Shown here one piece after another: positions 1 to 6,830 of a DNA stretch of 33,688 nucleotides (position 1 is its first letter; each line of letters starts with the position of its first letter). The stretch spans positions 1 to 33,688 of the forward strand of contig NZ_ACJM01000024.1 of the NCBI RefSeq assembly GCF_000174415.1, written 5' to 3'. The stretch comes from Dethiobacter alkaliphilus AHT 1. GTDB taxonomy: Bacteria; Bacillota; Dethiobacteria; Dethiobacterales; Dethiobacteraceae. A program made the translations under genes and the position numbers. Under the pieces are notes generated by a model. The model searched no databases. It was not told the DNA's origin and saw only the letters and a list, made by a program, of their open reading frames with translations.

Positions 1-698
1 ATCAATCATCACTCCCGGTAGCAGAGAATCTTTTAACCAGAACTTTAAAGCTGACAAGCCTGGAGCCGTCTGGGTTACCGATATCAGCTACGTAAATACC
101 GTTGAAGGCTGGTTATACCTGGCCACCGTTAAGGATATATGTACAAAAGATATTGTTGGCTGGGCAACTGCTGACAATATGAAAACAGAACTCTGCATTA
201 AAGCCCTTGAAAGCGCAATTAAACGTTTCCGACCATCACCGGGATTAGTTCATCACTCTGATAGAGGGGTGCAATATTGTAGCAAAGATTATCAGAAACT
301 TCTTAAGAAGAACGGAATGGTATGCAGTATGAGCCGTAAAGGCAACTGCTACGATAACGCCTGCGCAGAAACGTTTTTCGGCACCATAAAATGCGAGATG
401 CTCTACCATAAGAAATATGAAACCCGTGAAGAGGCCCATCGGGATATATTCTGGTACATCGAGATATTTTACAACCGTAAAAGGCGGCACCAGTCTCTTG
501 GCTATATGACCCCTGCAGACTATAGAAAGTCCTTCGAAGAGAAGCCACTGGCGGCTTAAATATATTAGCTGTGATGCCAGGTTAGCGGCATTAGCAGCTT
601 GATTACAAAATGGTGTAATAACAGATTTCCAAGCAATTGTGTGATTTAAGGAGAATAGCTAACTCTGAAGTGTCCAGTTTAACGGGAAAAGGTCAATT
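1..698 (+). mobile_element. IS3-family insertion sequence, right-hand part (left part outside the window)
   Basis: This segment matches the right-hand half of the complete element at 7253-8619 base for base from about position 36 to 698, including the right terminal inverted repeat that ends in AAAAGGTCA. Before position 36 it differs from the other copy by single-base deletions (near 11 and 35), which would frameshift the transposase and are probably low-quality contig-end sequence. The element has inserted into a small membrane-protein gene whose surviving part lies at 699-934. The left end and target duplication cannot be seen. Confidence 0.9.
35..559 (+). CDS. IS3-family transposase OrfB, C-terminal part (partial)
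   Basis: The readable frame gives about 174 residues of the DDE integrase catalytic domain, identical to the C-terminal part of OrfB at 7659-8483. It shows the first Asp in VTDISY, the second in HHSDRGVQY, and the Glu in NACAETFFG, followed by the usual YNRKRRHQSLGY tail. The N-terminal HTH_21-like part lies outside the window. The two single-base deletions at the extreme left would disrupt the frame if real. The protein would catalyse cut-and-copy transposition of this IS. Confidence 0.85.
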   Translation, partial: NQNFKADKPGAVWVTDISYVNTVEGWLYLATVKDICTKDIVGWATADNMKTELCIKALESAIKRFRPSPGLVHHSDRGVQYCSKDYQKLLKKNGMVCSMSRKGNCYDNACAETFFGTIKCEMLYHKKYETREEAHRDIFWYIEIFYNRKRRHQSLGYMTPADYRKSFEEKPLAA

Positions 699-934
699 AC
701 ACTTAATCTAAAAAGTAGTAACAACACCATCACTACAACAATAAAGAAACTCTGACATGCAACAGCTAAAATGCTAACTGGCTTATTGGCTCTGAATATG
801 AACAACAATCTGTTAAGCCAGCTAGGGATCTGAATAAAATACCCTACATGACGCTCTCTAATTGTTGATAAAATATATCCAATTATCCAAAAAGAAAAAA
901 TATAATATGCTAATGTTCTAACCTCATTTTCCAT
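659..934 (-). pseudogene. Small membrane protein (family C), truncated by the IS
   Basis: Native sequence runs from the ATG at 934, preceded by an AGGGGTG ribosome site, to about 699. It then reads into the IS right end and stops at 659, adding an IS-encoded tail ending WTLQS. The native part, about 78 residues, is a paralogue of the protein at 1536-1883: both begin with an NEVRTL motif, contain WLNRLLF followed by NKPV, and have two or three hydrophobic segments. The last native residues match RLG in the intact copy, so the C-terminal third is lost. Function is unknown. Its place beside a PH-like paralogue suggests membership of the same tandem array. Confidence 0.65.
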
Positions 935-1019
935 TCTGCACCCCTGAATTAACTTTGTTTAAGTAAGTAACTTAAAGATGTTAATACAATATCTTCAAGC
1001 AAACAAAACCGTGTACATG

Positions 1020-1466
1020 CTACTTCAGCCCATTTATTTCTTTAGACCAATATTTTTGCACCTCGTAAATCACGCTTTTTCGGTAATTCATCACAAATAA
1101 ATCTTGACTGATATCCCCTGTTACATAATTAGGTTCTTCTTTCAAAGAAAAATAAATCCATTTCTTAAATCCCGGAGAGCGATTTGTAACACCTATTGAT
1201 CCAATATCATCCCACCGCATTTTATAACTAAGGTTAGGATTTCTATATTCAACACCTTCTTTTCCGATTTGTATAGTTTGAAAAAACCAGAGCTTAACTC
1301 CTTCATATAAACAATAAATAGCTAACAAAGCAAGAAGGAGCATCAATAATCTTAGATTTTTATCGGGAGAGAAACTGAATAAACCAATAAACATTAATAA
1401 ACCTATGCTCATTCCAATAGTTCCTACTACTCCTATGTAAGTTTTAGTAACATAAAATGTTTTCAT
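1020..1466 (-). CDS. Membrane-anchored PH-like protein A' (paralogue of 2878-3312)
   Basis: About 148 residues. The N-terminal half holds two hydrophobic segments (roughly residues 8-30 and 36-60). The C-terminal half is soluble, with a WDDIGSIGV motif and FKKWIYFSL, resembling bacterial PH-like domains by pattern only. I place the start at the second ATG (1466) because the GGAG site lies 8 bases before it but only 2 bases before the first ATG. The last 75 or so residues are nearly identical to the protein at 2878-3312, while the membrane half is clearly different, a mosaic that suggests recombination or gene conversion. No enzymatic motif is visible. A role as an immunity-type protein is inferred from the neighbouring toxin cassettes. 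Confidence 0.7.
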   Translation of the reverse strand: MKTFYVTKTYIGVVGTIGMSIGLLMFIGLFSFSPDKNLRLLMLLLALLAIYCLYEGVKLWFFQTIQIGKEGVEYRNPNLSYKMRWDDIGSIGVTNRSPGFKKWIYFSLKEEPNYVTGDISQDLFVMNYRKSVIYEVQKYWSKEINGLK

Positions 1467-1535
1467 GTTCATGTCTCCAAGTTTAGTTTCTGGGAATGTC
1501 CCCTAGGATGATATCTTGGCAGATGGAGAATGGAT

Positions 1536-1883
1536 TTATAAACGCCGGTAGTATAAGAACTTATCAACACCAATAGTCAAGACAGATATTAGAAACAAAA
1601 AGCTAAAGATATATTCATAAATCTCAATAATACTGATAAGCTCTGAGACGATTCCTAATCTGAATAACATTAACAAGGTAATAGTAACAACCATGAATAC
1701 TATCTGCCAGGCAACTGCTATTATAACAACTGGTTTGTTAGGTCTAATTACAAACAGGAGCCTATTAAGCCAACCCGGCATGTGTATAGATTTGAAATAA
1801 CTTTCATTTAGTGTAGAAAAAACATATCCAATTAACGATGCATAAAAAATAAAATAAACTAACGTCCTAACTTCATTTGACAT
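1536..1883 (-). CDS. Small membrane protein, family C (intact copy)
   Basis: About 115 residues, with the start at the ATG at 1883 after CAGGAGG with good spacing; an upstream ATG at 1916 has no ribosome site. There are three or four hydrophobic segments, a short loop containing MPGWLNRLLF and RPNKPV, and a basic C-terminus ending KFLYYRRL. It is paralogous to the truncated gene at 699-934. I do not recognise the family. It sits 36 bases downstream of the 255-residue PH-like protein and about 70 bases upstream of A', so PH-type and C-type genes alternate. It may be a membrane immunity protein or a partner of the PH-like proteins; this is inference. Confidence 0.65.
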   Translation of the reverse strand: MSNEVRTLVYFIFYASLIGYVFSTLNESYFKSIHMPGWLNRLLFVIRPNKPVVIIAVAWQIVFMVVTITLLMLFRLGIVSELISIIEIYEYIFSFLFLISVLTIGVDKFLYYRRL

Positions 1884-1919
1884 TTTAAAGAACCTCCTGG
1901 GCGACTGATTATACAAACA

Positions 1920-2687
1920 TTAGTTGAAAGTAGTTTTAAAAAAGAGGCTCAACAGCATATACACAGTAACAATTATTGCCACGGGCATAGCTGTAACATA
2001 TAACTTTTTCCAGTTTCCCAAATAAATAGCCATACTACCGAAGCTAATCAAAGCAAACGGCAATATTATGACAGCAATCAATAGATAGTCATTATTTAAA
2101 CGTGTGCTCAGGAATACAGCGATAGAAATCCACAACAACCCCAAGATCAACCCGCCACGTAAAAACCATCTATTTCCTAGCAGCCTATCTCTTAAAGACA
2201 GCCCGGTATAGTCGCGCTTTTCATGGGGTAAGGGAAGTTCATACACGTTTACAATGTCTCCCTGCCAATACTTTCTGATTTCTTCTATTGCGCTTCTTCT
2301 ATAGCCAAGCATAATAAACTCTTTCCCAATCATATCTAACATTACATACTTTACCGGTGCTGTGTCAGTCGTGAAATAAATACAAGGTGACCAACCAGGT
2401 CTACCTTTAAAGATATCACTGATACCAACCGTAACTACATCATCCCAGGACATTTCATATCTCTTAAAAAGTGTTACATATTTTACGCCACTCTCATCTA
2501 TTTCTATAAAATCACTGAGAATATAAACTATTATGGAAATAGCTATTGCAATAGATATTAAAAGAAGAAGTAAACCTAAAAAGTCTCGTTCAAAATAATA
2601 CAAGATCGAACACATCGATACAAAAATAAATTGCAGAATTATAAGTGGTATAAGCAAAGATGGTTTAAGTCTATAAAATTTCCTCAA
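1920..2687 (-). CDS. PH-like membrane protein B with an extra C-terminal membrane domain
   Basis: About 255 residues with a TTG start at 2687, chosen because AGGGAG lies about 6 bases upstream and the resulting N-terminus (RKFYRLKPSLL) aligns with that of protein A (MKKHLMVKPSVG). Two N-terminal hydrophobic segments are followed by a PH-like region with MSWDDVVTVG, CIYF and YRRSAIEEIRKYW, matching the same positions in A and A'. After residue 150 there is an additional part with two to four further membrane segments that A and A' lack. This is a divergent, longer member of the same family. Function is unknown; its position next to orphan toxin/immunity cassettes is the only clue. Confidence 0.65.
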   Translation of the reverse strand: MRKFYRLKPSLLIPLIILQFIFVSMCSILYYFERDFLGLLLLLISIAIAISIIVYILSDFIEIDESGVKYVTLFKRYEMSWDDVVTVGISDIFKGRPGWSPCIYFTTDTAPVKYVMLDMIGKEFIMLGYRRSAIEEIRKYWQGDIVNVYELPLPHEKRDYTGLSLRDRLLGNRWFLRGGLILGLLWISIAVFLSTRLNNDYLLIAVIILPFALISFGSMAIYLGNWKKLYVTAMPVAIIVTVYMLLSLFFKTTFN

Positions 2688-2702
2688 TGCAATCTCCCTC
2701 AT

Positions 2703-2830
2703 TTACACTAGAAATAATAAGACCGGTAGTATGTCCCGCAGAAGCCCCTGGAGGAACCTATTGGCAACTCTGTGGAATAAAGTCAATACCATAATATGCC
2801 AATGCATCAATAATTACAACAACTCCTAGG
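2703..2830 (-). pseudogene. Possible remnant of a family C gene
   Basis: The gap between A and B has no open gene. Read on the minus strand it contains an AGGAG-like site and a short stretch with patchy similarity to family C genes: AATAGG and TCCT blocks match the WLNRLLF-coding region, with in-frame stops. If real, the array would be three PH + C units (A + remnant, B + C, A' + C'). The similarity is short and was judged by eye. Confidence 0.25.
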
Positions 2831-2877
2831 TCTATATATTAGGCTTTGCAGAGCTTAGAAACAAAAGCGTGTAGTTG

Positions 2878-3312
2878 CTACTGTAGCCCATTTATTTCTT
2901 TAGACCAATATTTTTGCACCTCGTCAATCACGCTTTTTCGATAATTCATCACAAATAAATCCTGACTGATCTCTCCTGTTACATAATTAGGCTCTTCTTT
3001 TAAAGAGAAGTAAATCCATTTCTTAAATCCTGGAGAACGATTTGTAACACCTATAGATCCAATATCATCCCACCGCATTTTATAACTGAGGTTCGGGGTT
3101 CTATATTCAACACCTTCTTCGTCAAATTTCATAAATCGGAAAAAACACACATTTATTACTTCTAATACGCAATATATAAATACGAGTAAAAGCAAAAAAC
3201 CTATAAGTTTATTAAAATGATAGTACACTCCTATTCCTGCAATAAATACGGGCAATAGTAACGCTGTACCCAGGATACCGACAGAAGGCTTAACCATAAG
3301 GTGCTTTTTCAT
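2878..3312 (-). CDS. Membrane-anchored PH-like protein A
   Basis: About 144 residues, starting at the ATG at 3312 with TAGGAG 7 bases upstream; an ATG at 3351 has no ribosome site. Two hydrophobic segments occupy residues 8-60, followed by a soluble domain with EEGVEYRTP, MRWDDIGSIG and KKWIYFSLKEEP. The C-terminal half differs from A' (1020-1466) at only a few residues, whereas the N-terminal half is unrelated enough to look like another allele. It is the first gene of the membrane-protein array downstream of the sigK 3' fragment. There is no recognised named family. PH-like fold is a pattern-level suggestion, and an immunity role is inferred from location. Confidence 0.7.
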   Translation of the reverse strand: MKKHLMVKPSVGILGTALLLPVFIAGIGVYYHFNKLIGFLLLLVFIYCVLEVINVCFFRFMKFDEEGVEYRTPNLSYKMRWDDIGSIGVTNRSPGFKKWIYFSLKEEPNYVTGEISQDLFVMNYRKSVIDEVQKYWSKEINGLQ

Positions 3313-3610
3313 TCTTAAACTCCTAGCTAAATTATTTTTGTAACCCAGCACCCCAATATGGTCGGAACTTCGTACAAATCATTGTAGAGGAACCAATTAT
3401 CAGTGTCGTCACTGATGTTACAGCAGTACTCCATAGGGCTGCAATGTAGCGGTCTACTCGAGTAATTTTTGGCGAGTCTTTTATAATTTTCTTTTATACC
3501 ATAATATTCCATAACGTGTTTTTTTACAATGACTACAAGTCCACTTCTGATTAGGACTCTGGTCCTATATTTAATAACTTATAGTAATTGCAGACTCATC
3601 TCGCAATGAT
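3313..3610. other. Stretch without a convincing gene
   Basis: A 61-codon minus-strand reading frame (3327-3512) overlaps the start of protein A and has no ribosome site or recognisable motif. The stretch is AT-rich. It may be degenerate toxin-cassette or mobile DNA, but nothing specific can be assigned. Confidence 0.4.
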
Positions 3611-3615
3611 CAAAT

Positions 3616-3651
3616 AAAAATGGCAGACAAGGTGAGGCCCTTGTCTGCCAT
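3616..3651 (-). terminator. Rho-independent terminator after the sigK 3' fragment
   Basis: The arms ATGGCAGACAAGG (3620-3632) and CCTTGTCTGCCAT (3639-3651) form a 13-bp perfect stem with a 6-base loop, followed on the minus strand by a T-rich tract. It resembles the terminator after complete sigK at 9265-9306, with a shared GACA(A)GG / CCTTGTCTG core, so the duplication appears to include the 3' untranslated region. Confidence 0.85.
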
Positions 3652-3699
3652 TTACCATTACTAATTTGTTTCGATGTGCTGTATATCGGTAATTACATC

Positions 3700-3984
3700 C
3701 TATAAACTTTGTCTTTCCTGGCGAAATTCTTCGGCTATTTTTGCTATCACTTTCTTTTCAATGCGGGAAACGTAGGAACGGGAAATCCCCAGGGATTTGG
3801 CGATTTCTTTTTGGGTTTTGCGGCGGCCCATGGGCAGGCCAAAGCGCATGGCCAGGACTGTGCGTTCGCGGAGTTTGAGCTTTTTGATTACTTCGTAAAG
3901 TTTGGCTTCCAGCATCTTGCGGTCTACTTCGTTTAGGACCAGTTCTTCGTCGGAACCCAGGACATCTAAAAGGGTGATTTCGTT
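3700..3984 (-). pseudogene. sigK: sigK 3' fragment (SpoIIIC-like, codons 141-234)
   Basis: This encodes the C-terminal 94 residues of sigma-K, from N141 to the stop: the end of region 3, and region 4.2 with its helix-turn-helix ([20 protein letters not shown]). The amino acids are identical to those of complete sigK at 9366-10070. At the DNA level I count 11 differences, all synonymous (for example GAG/GAA, AGA/CGT, GTC/GTT) and all in the terminal half; the part next to the junction (about 3840-3984) is identical. Upstream of codon 141 the frame stays open for 14 unrelated codons (ending DRYKPQV) and then meets a stop. No ribosome site or good start is seen. In Bacillus subtilis, spoIIIC is the equivalent 3' part separated by the skin element. 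Here a full gene also exists, so this is either a displaced original 3' end or a reserve fragment. Confidence 0.9.
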
Positions 3985-4165
3985 GACTTGTGGTTTATAT
4001 CTGTCTTTACCTGTGTAGCGACATTCTTAAGGTACTTTTCAGGGAGTCAAACCCGGAGCTAATTGTTTCCTTAATTTCACCCCAAAACAACCCCGACGTA
4101 CCATCACTCTTATTAACCCGGTCGTTTCTGGTGTACATATAAGGATGCAGCGTTGCTTTAGGCCC
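3985..4165 (-). pseudogene. Rhs core end remnant
   Basis: Minus-strand translation gives LHPYMYTRND, then a degenerate VNKSDGTSGLFWGEI, matching the Rhs core boundary of the larger gene (VNKIDPSGLFWGEI at about 6660-6750). About 20 residues of a different linker follow before a stop. The Pro of NDP and the DPSG signature are mutated, so this is a decayed core end. It directly abuts the sigK 3' fragment at 3984, so the junction between Rhs-derived DNA and sigK lies here. Confidence 0.75.
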
Positions 4166-4218
4166 ACAGGATCAGGGAATGGGATATCTTGAATGATGTT
4201 TGAAGCCAAAAGAGAAAA

Positions 4219-4241
4219 GCCACATTCAAAACTGTGTGACC
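4219..4241 (-). terminator. Weak terminator after the Imm40-like gene
   Basis: On the minus strand GTCACA pairs with TGTGGC, including a G:U pair, around a short loop, and a TTTTCTCTTTT tract follows. It shares the leading GGTCACACAGTTT sequence with the terminator after the other immunity gene (5229-5255), so the two are homologous and this one has decayed. Confidence 0.5.
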
Positions 4242-4251
4242 TTTCTTTTTA

Positions 4252-4584
4252 CTATGCACATTCAAATATAATGCTATAAAGGTAATTATCTCCATTATAT
4301 TTTTTGTAATGAGTAATGTACTCAAACGCCTTTTCTCTGCTATCACGAACAAAGTTTTCGCTGTGTGACTTATTTATATACCAACTGTCATATGTTGATT
4401 GGATTCCGTTTTCTATACATGTATAAACATCTCCACCGAGAATTGTGTACCCATGATTAGCTAAAAAATCAATCACCCTTAAAGCATCTTGACTTTTCCA
4501 AGCTATTTCAGATATACCCATAGACTCAAGACTTTGCCCCATACTCAATAATTCTTTTGGCAAGCAAGTATATTTCTCATTCAC
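4252..4584 (-). CDS. Immunity protein, Imm40-like
   Basis: About 110 residues, cytosolic and acidic to neutral, with no signal or membrane segment. Features are LPKELLSMGQSLESMG near the start, an AWKSQDALRVIDFL helix, the motif ILGGDVY, and a Trp-Tyr pair in YDSWYINKS; I recognise this pattern as Imm40-like. I prefer the GTG start at 4584, because AAGGAAGGG lies about 9 bases upstream. The ATG at 4608 overlaps the stop of the reconstructed toxin and has no ribosome site. It directly follows the displaced toxin tip at 4602-5207, the classic toxin-immunity order. Its frame is intact although the toxin is frameshifted, suggesting retained protective function or recent toxin decay. Confidence 0.65.
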   Translation of the reverse strand: MNEKYTCLPKELLSMGQSLESMGISEIAWKSQDALRVIDFLANHGYTILGGDVYTCIENGIQSTYDSWYINKSHSENFVRDSREKAFEYITHYKKYNGDNYLYSIIFECA

Positions 4585-4601
4585 TAAAATACACCCTTCC
4601 T

Positions 4602-5234
4602 TTACCATTTATTGGGTTTGAATAGCCTATGGTTACATGTTACCATCAGGCTCAATGATATATTCAAATATGCCTTCTTTGCCTGTGTAACCCCCCGGTA
4701 TTTCAACCTTTGTTCTCATTATTTTATCTCCGCCGGTTATCGGGGCAACCTTGCCATTAGCACCAAAGCCGTCTACACTTTCTGGAAACTATGATAATCC
4801 CCTTGCTTCATTTGTGCTTTGACTTTATCTGTGTACTTAATATTCTCTATAGGATTAGTCTTAGGTGCTCCCTCTTTAACACCAGCGGTAGCTCCTCTGC
4901 CACTATTCGTTGCCTGTAGTCCCCGAGCTATTGGTGCCAAATATGCTGTTCCGGCTGTTGATACCGTGGCGGCTGCGAACTGAGATGTTCGGTATGCTTC
5001 CTCATTACCTTTAAAGACTTTGTCTTTTATTAAATTGACGGAGTGTCGATTACTGCCTGAGAGCCCATGCCCTATATCCTGGCCGGCTTCCCACATATCC
5101 GAGACACCCGTTGCTGCCGTATATGTTCCGGTACCAATGGTCGTCACAGCAATCGCTTTAACCAGTAACGGGGAAGCATTGGCAATTTTTGATATGCCTG
5201 CTTCTATTTGAATGGTTAAAGAAAGAAAGGTCAC
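4602..5234 (-). pseudogene. Displaced Rhs C-terminal toxin tip, second cassette (frameshifted)
   Basis: The open part (to 4773) starts inside a region homologous to the linker of the larger Rhs protein from the IEAGISK motif onward (about 5207), with an internal deletion. It shares the VKAIAVTTIGTG, SDMWEAGQD and DKVFKGNE segments. After KEGAP the sequence diverges into a different toxin beginning NIKYTDKVKAQM. A missing base in a T run near 4786-4788 causes a stop. Restoring it gives GDYHSFPESVDGFG, then TKVEIPGGY and GIFEYIIEPDG, and a second shift near 4633-4645 restores NHRLFKPNKW and a stop at 4602. That tip is familiar from many Firmicute Rhs proteins, but I cannot name its activity. 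With no core and no ribosome site this is a silent orphan cassette. Confidence 0.8.
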
Positions 5235-5255
5235 ATCAGCCGAAACTGTGTGACC
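5219..5255 (-). terminator. Terminator after the first immunity gene
   Basis: On the minus strand GGTCACACAG and CTGATGTGACC form a stem with a one-base bulge and a TTTCGG loop, followed by TTTCTTTCTTT. It lies 8 bases after the stop of the immunity gene at 5264. Confidence 0.75.
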
Positions 5256-5263
5256 TAAGCAAG

Positions 5264-5590
5264 CTAAATATTATCTATCCTTAGTGAGAAATTGGGCTTA
5301 AAACCAATGATCACATCAATTTTATTCTCTTTTCTGTTAATTCTAATTTGCTTGCCATCTGATTTCATACTCTTTACATTACTTAATTGAATATCAAAAA
5401 TTATATCGTCAACATAGCTTAAGCTTACATTACATTGGTTTTCATAAACTGATAAGCTCATCACAAGTTTGAACCCTAAAGCATTGCTTAAACTGTAAAT
5501 GAACATTCCAGCTTCCTTTTCTGCAATTAATATAGGCTCACTTTCAAAGAGTTCAAGCAACTCATATTCATCATATTGTATAAACATCAT
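5264..5590 (-). CDS. Candidate immunity protein for the first Rhs toxin tip
   Basis: 108 residues, cytosolic, acidic in the first half, with no signal peptide or membrane segment and no family I recognise. AAAGGAGG precedes two consecutive ATGs; the second (5587) has the better spacing. It begins 10 bases after the stop of the Rhs toxin tip (5601) and is followed by its own terminator. This is the position and size typical of immunity genes for polymorphic toxins. The strong ribosome site and intact frame suggest it can be translated independently of the disrupted rhs gene. The assignment is from context only. Confidence 0.65.
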   Translation of the reverse strand: MMFIQYDEYELLELFESEPILIAEKEAGMFIYSLSNALGFKLVMSLSVYENQCNVSLSYVDDIIFDIQLSNVKSMKSDGKQIRINRKENKIDVIIGFKPNFSLRIDNI

Positions 5591-5600
5591 AAAGCCTCCT

Positions 5601-6830
5601 TTATTTTGGAATAACAGTTATTACATCACCAGCACTATTAACAATAACATTTACATTAGAATTTTGGTGTACAAATGTTCCAGCATCTTTTCCCGGAACC
5701 ATTGTTGTATTTCTTATAGCATCTTCAACAACAATTGGAGGAACACCCCTTGGGTCTATATGCTTATTGATAAAATCGCTATATTCTTTTGAACCAGGCT
5801 TTAATCCAACAGCCTTTGCTCTCTGAACTGCCCTTGTATGCAGTTCAGCTCTTACCTCAAGTGTATTTGGTGCCATTCTTTCAAGAGCATGCCCAGAGTA
5901 TTTTCTTCCATTTATTACATCGCCTCCTCTTTTCATGTTCCAACCAAAGTTAGGCGTTCCCTCTTTAACACCAGCGGTGGCCCCTCCGCCACTATTCGTT
6001 GCCTGTAGCCCTTGAGCTATTTGGCCCAAATATGCTGTTCCGGCTGTTGATACCGTGGCGGCTACGAACTGAGATGTTCGGTATGCTCCCTCATTACCTT
6101 TAAAGACTTTGTCTTTTATTAGATTGACGGAGTGCCCACTGCTGCCCGATAACCCATACCCTACATCCTGGCCGGCTTCCCACATATCCGAGACACCCGT
6201 TGCCGCCGTATATGCTCCAGTACCGATGGTCGTCACCGCAATCGCCTTAACCAGTAACTGAGAAGTACCGGCAATTGCGGCCACTAATAGCGGGGTAGCA
6301 GCACCACCTGTCAGGACGGAAGCAGCAACTCCTACAGCGACTACACCAATCGCCGTGTATATTCCTCCCGTCATTGCTTTGGATATGCCTGCTTCTATCC
6401 TGTCCCGATTGATATTATCTACAAATGTTCTGCCTGACTCTAAAGCTTGCGTCCCTCTGTCGGCAGCAGCCCGAACAAGGTCTCTTCCTCTGGATGCCGC
6501 TTTTTGCGAAGACTGCCTTAGCTTCGACTCCGCTGTGGCAACACCCTTCTTTACGGTCTGTGTTAATGACTGATACGTCTCCTTAGCCGTTTGCACTGCT
6601 TCGCCGGCTCTCTTTGTTACAGTCGATGCTACATTCTGTAAACCCTGGACAATTCTTTGTCCAGCACCCTTAATTTCACCCCAGAATAACCCCGACGGGT
6701 CAATCTTATTAACCGGGTCGTTTCTGGTGTACATATAAGGATGCAGAGTGGTGGGGTCATCCAAATAACCCTTAAAGGGGTCTTTTTGCAGGAAGACACC
6801 TGTTGCTGGGTCATAGAAGCGGGCCCCCCA
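5601..6830 (-). pseudogene. Rhs protein C-terminal part: core end, linker and toxin domain
   Basis: After the frameshift near 6824-6829 the frame runs WGARFYDPATG, FLQKDPFKG, YMYTRNDPVNK and IDPSGLFWGE, the hallmark end of the Rhs core. Then come a lysine/alanine-rich helical linker, a glycine/alanine-rich hydrophobic stretch (GVVAVGVAASVLTGG) and a pretoxin-like segment shared with the second cassette. The unique tip after KEGTPNFGWN has SGHALERMAP, a helix, then GVPPIVVEDAI, FVHQ and NVIVNSAGDVITVIPK. The HAxxRM ... VxxAI ... VIxN..GxVIT pattern recalls DUF4258/BECR-fold RNase toxins, at low certainty. Known Rhs toxins are released from the core shell and kill neighbouring cells. Here the gene lacks its 5' part, so expression as a full toxin is unlikely. 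Confidence 0.85.

Noticed and set aside
245-490. Minus-strand open frames inside the IS (also at 8169-8472)
   Set aside because: They are antisense to the transposase catalytic core, have no ribosome sites and appear identically in both IS copies.
3327-3512. 61-codon frame upstream of PH-like protein A
   Set aside because: It overlaps the true start of A, lacks a ribosome site and resembles nothing I know.
5020-5211. Plus-strand open frames opposite the Rhs cassettes and the core genes
   Set aside because: They mirror well-supported genes on the other strand and have no recognisable family or ribosome site.
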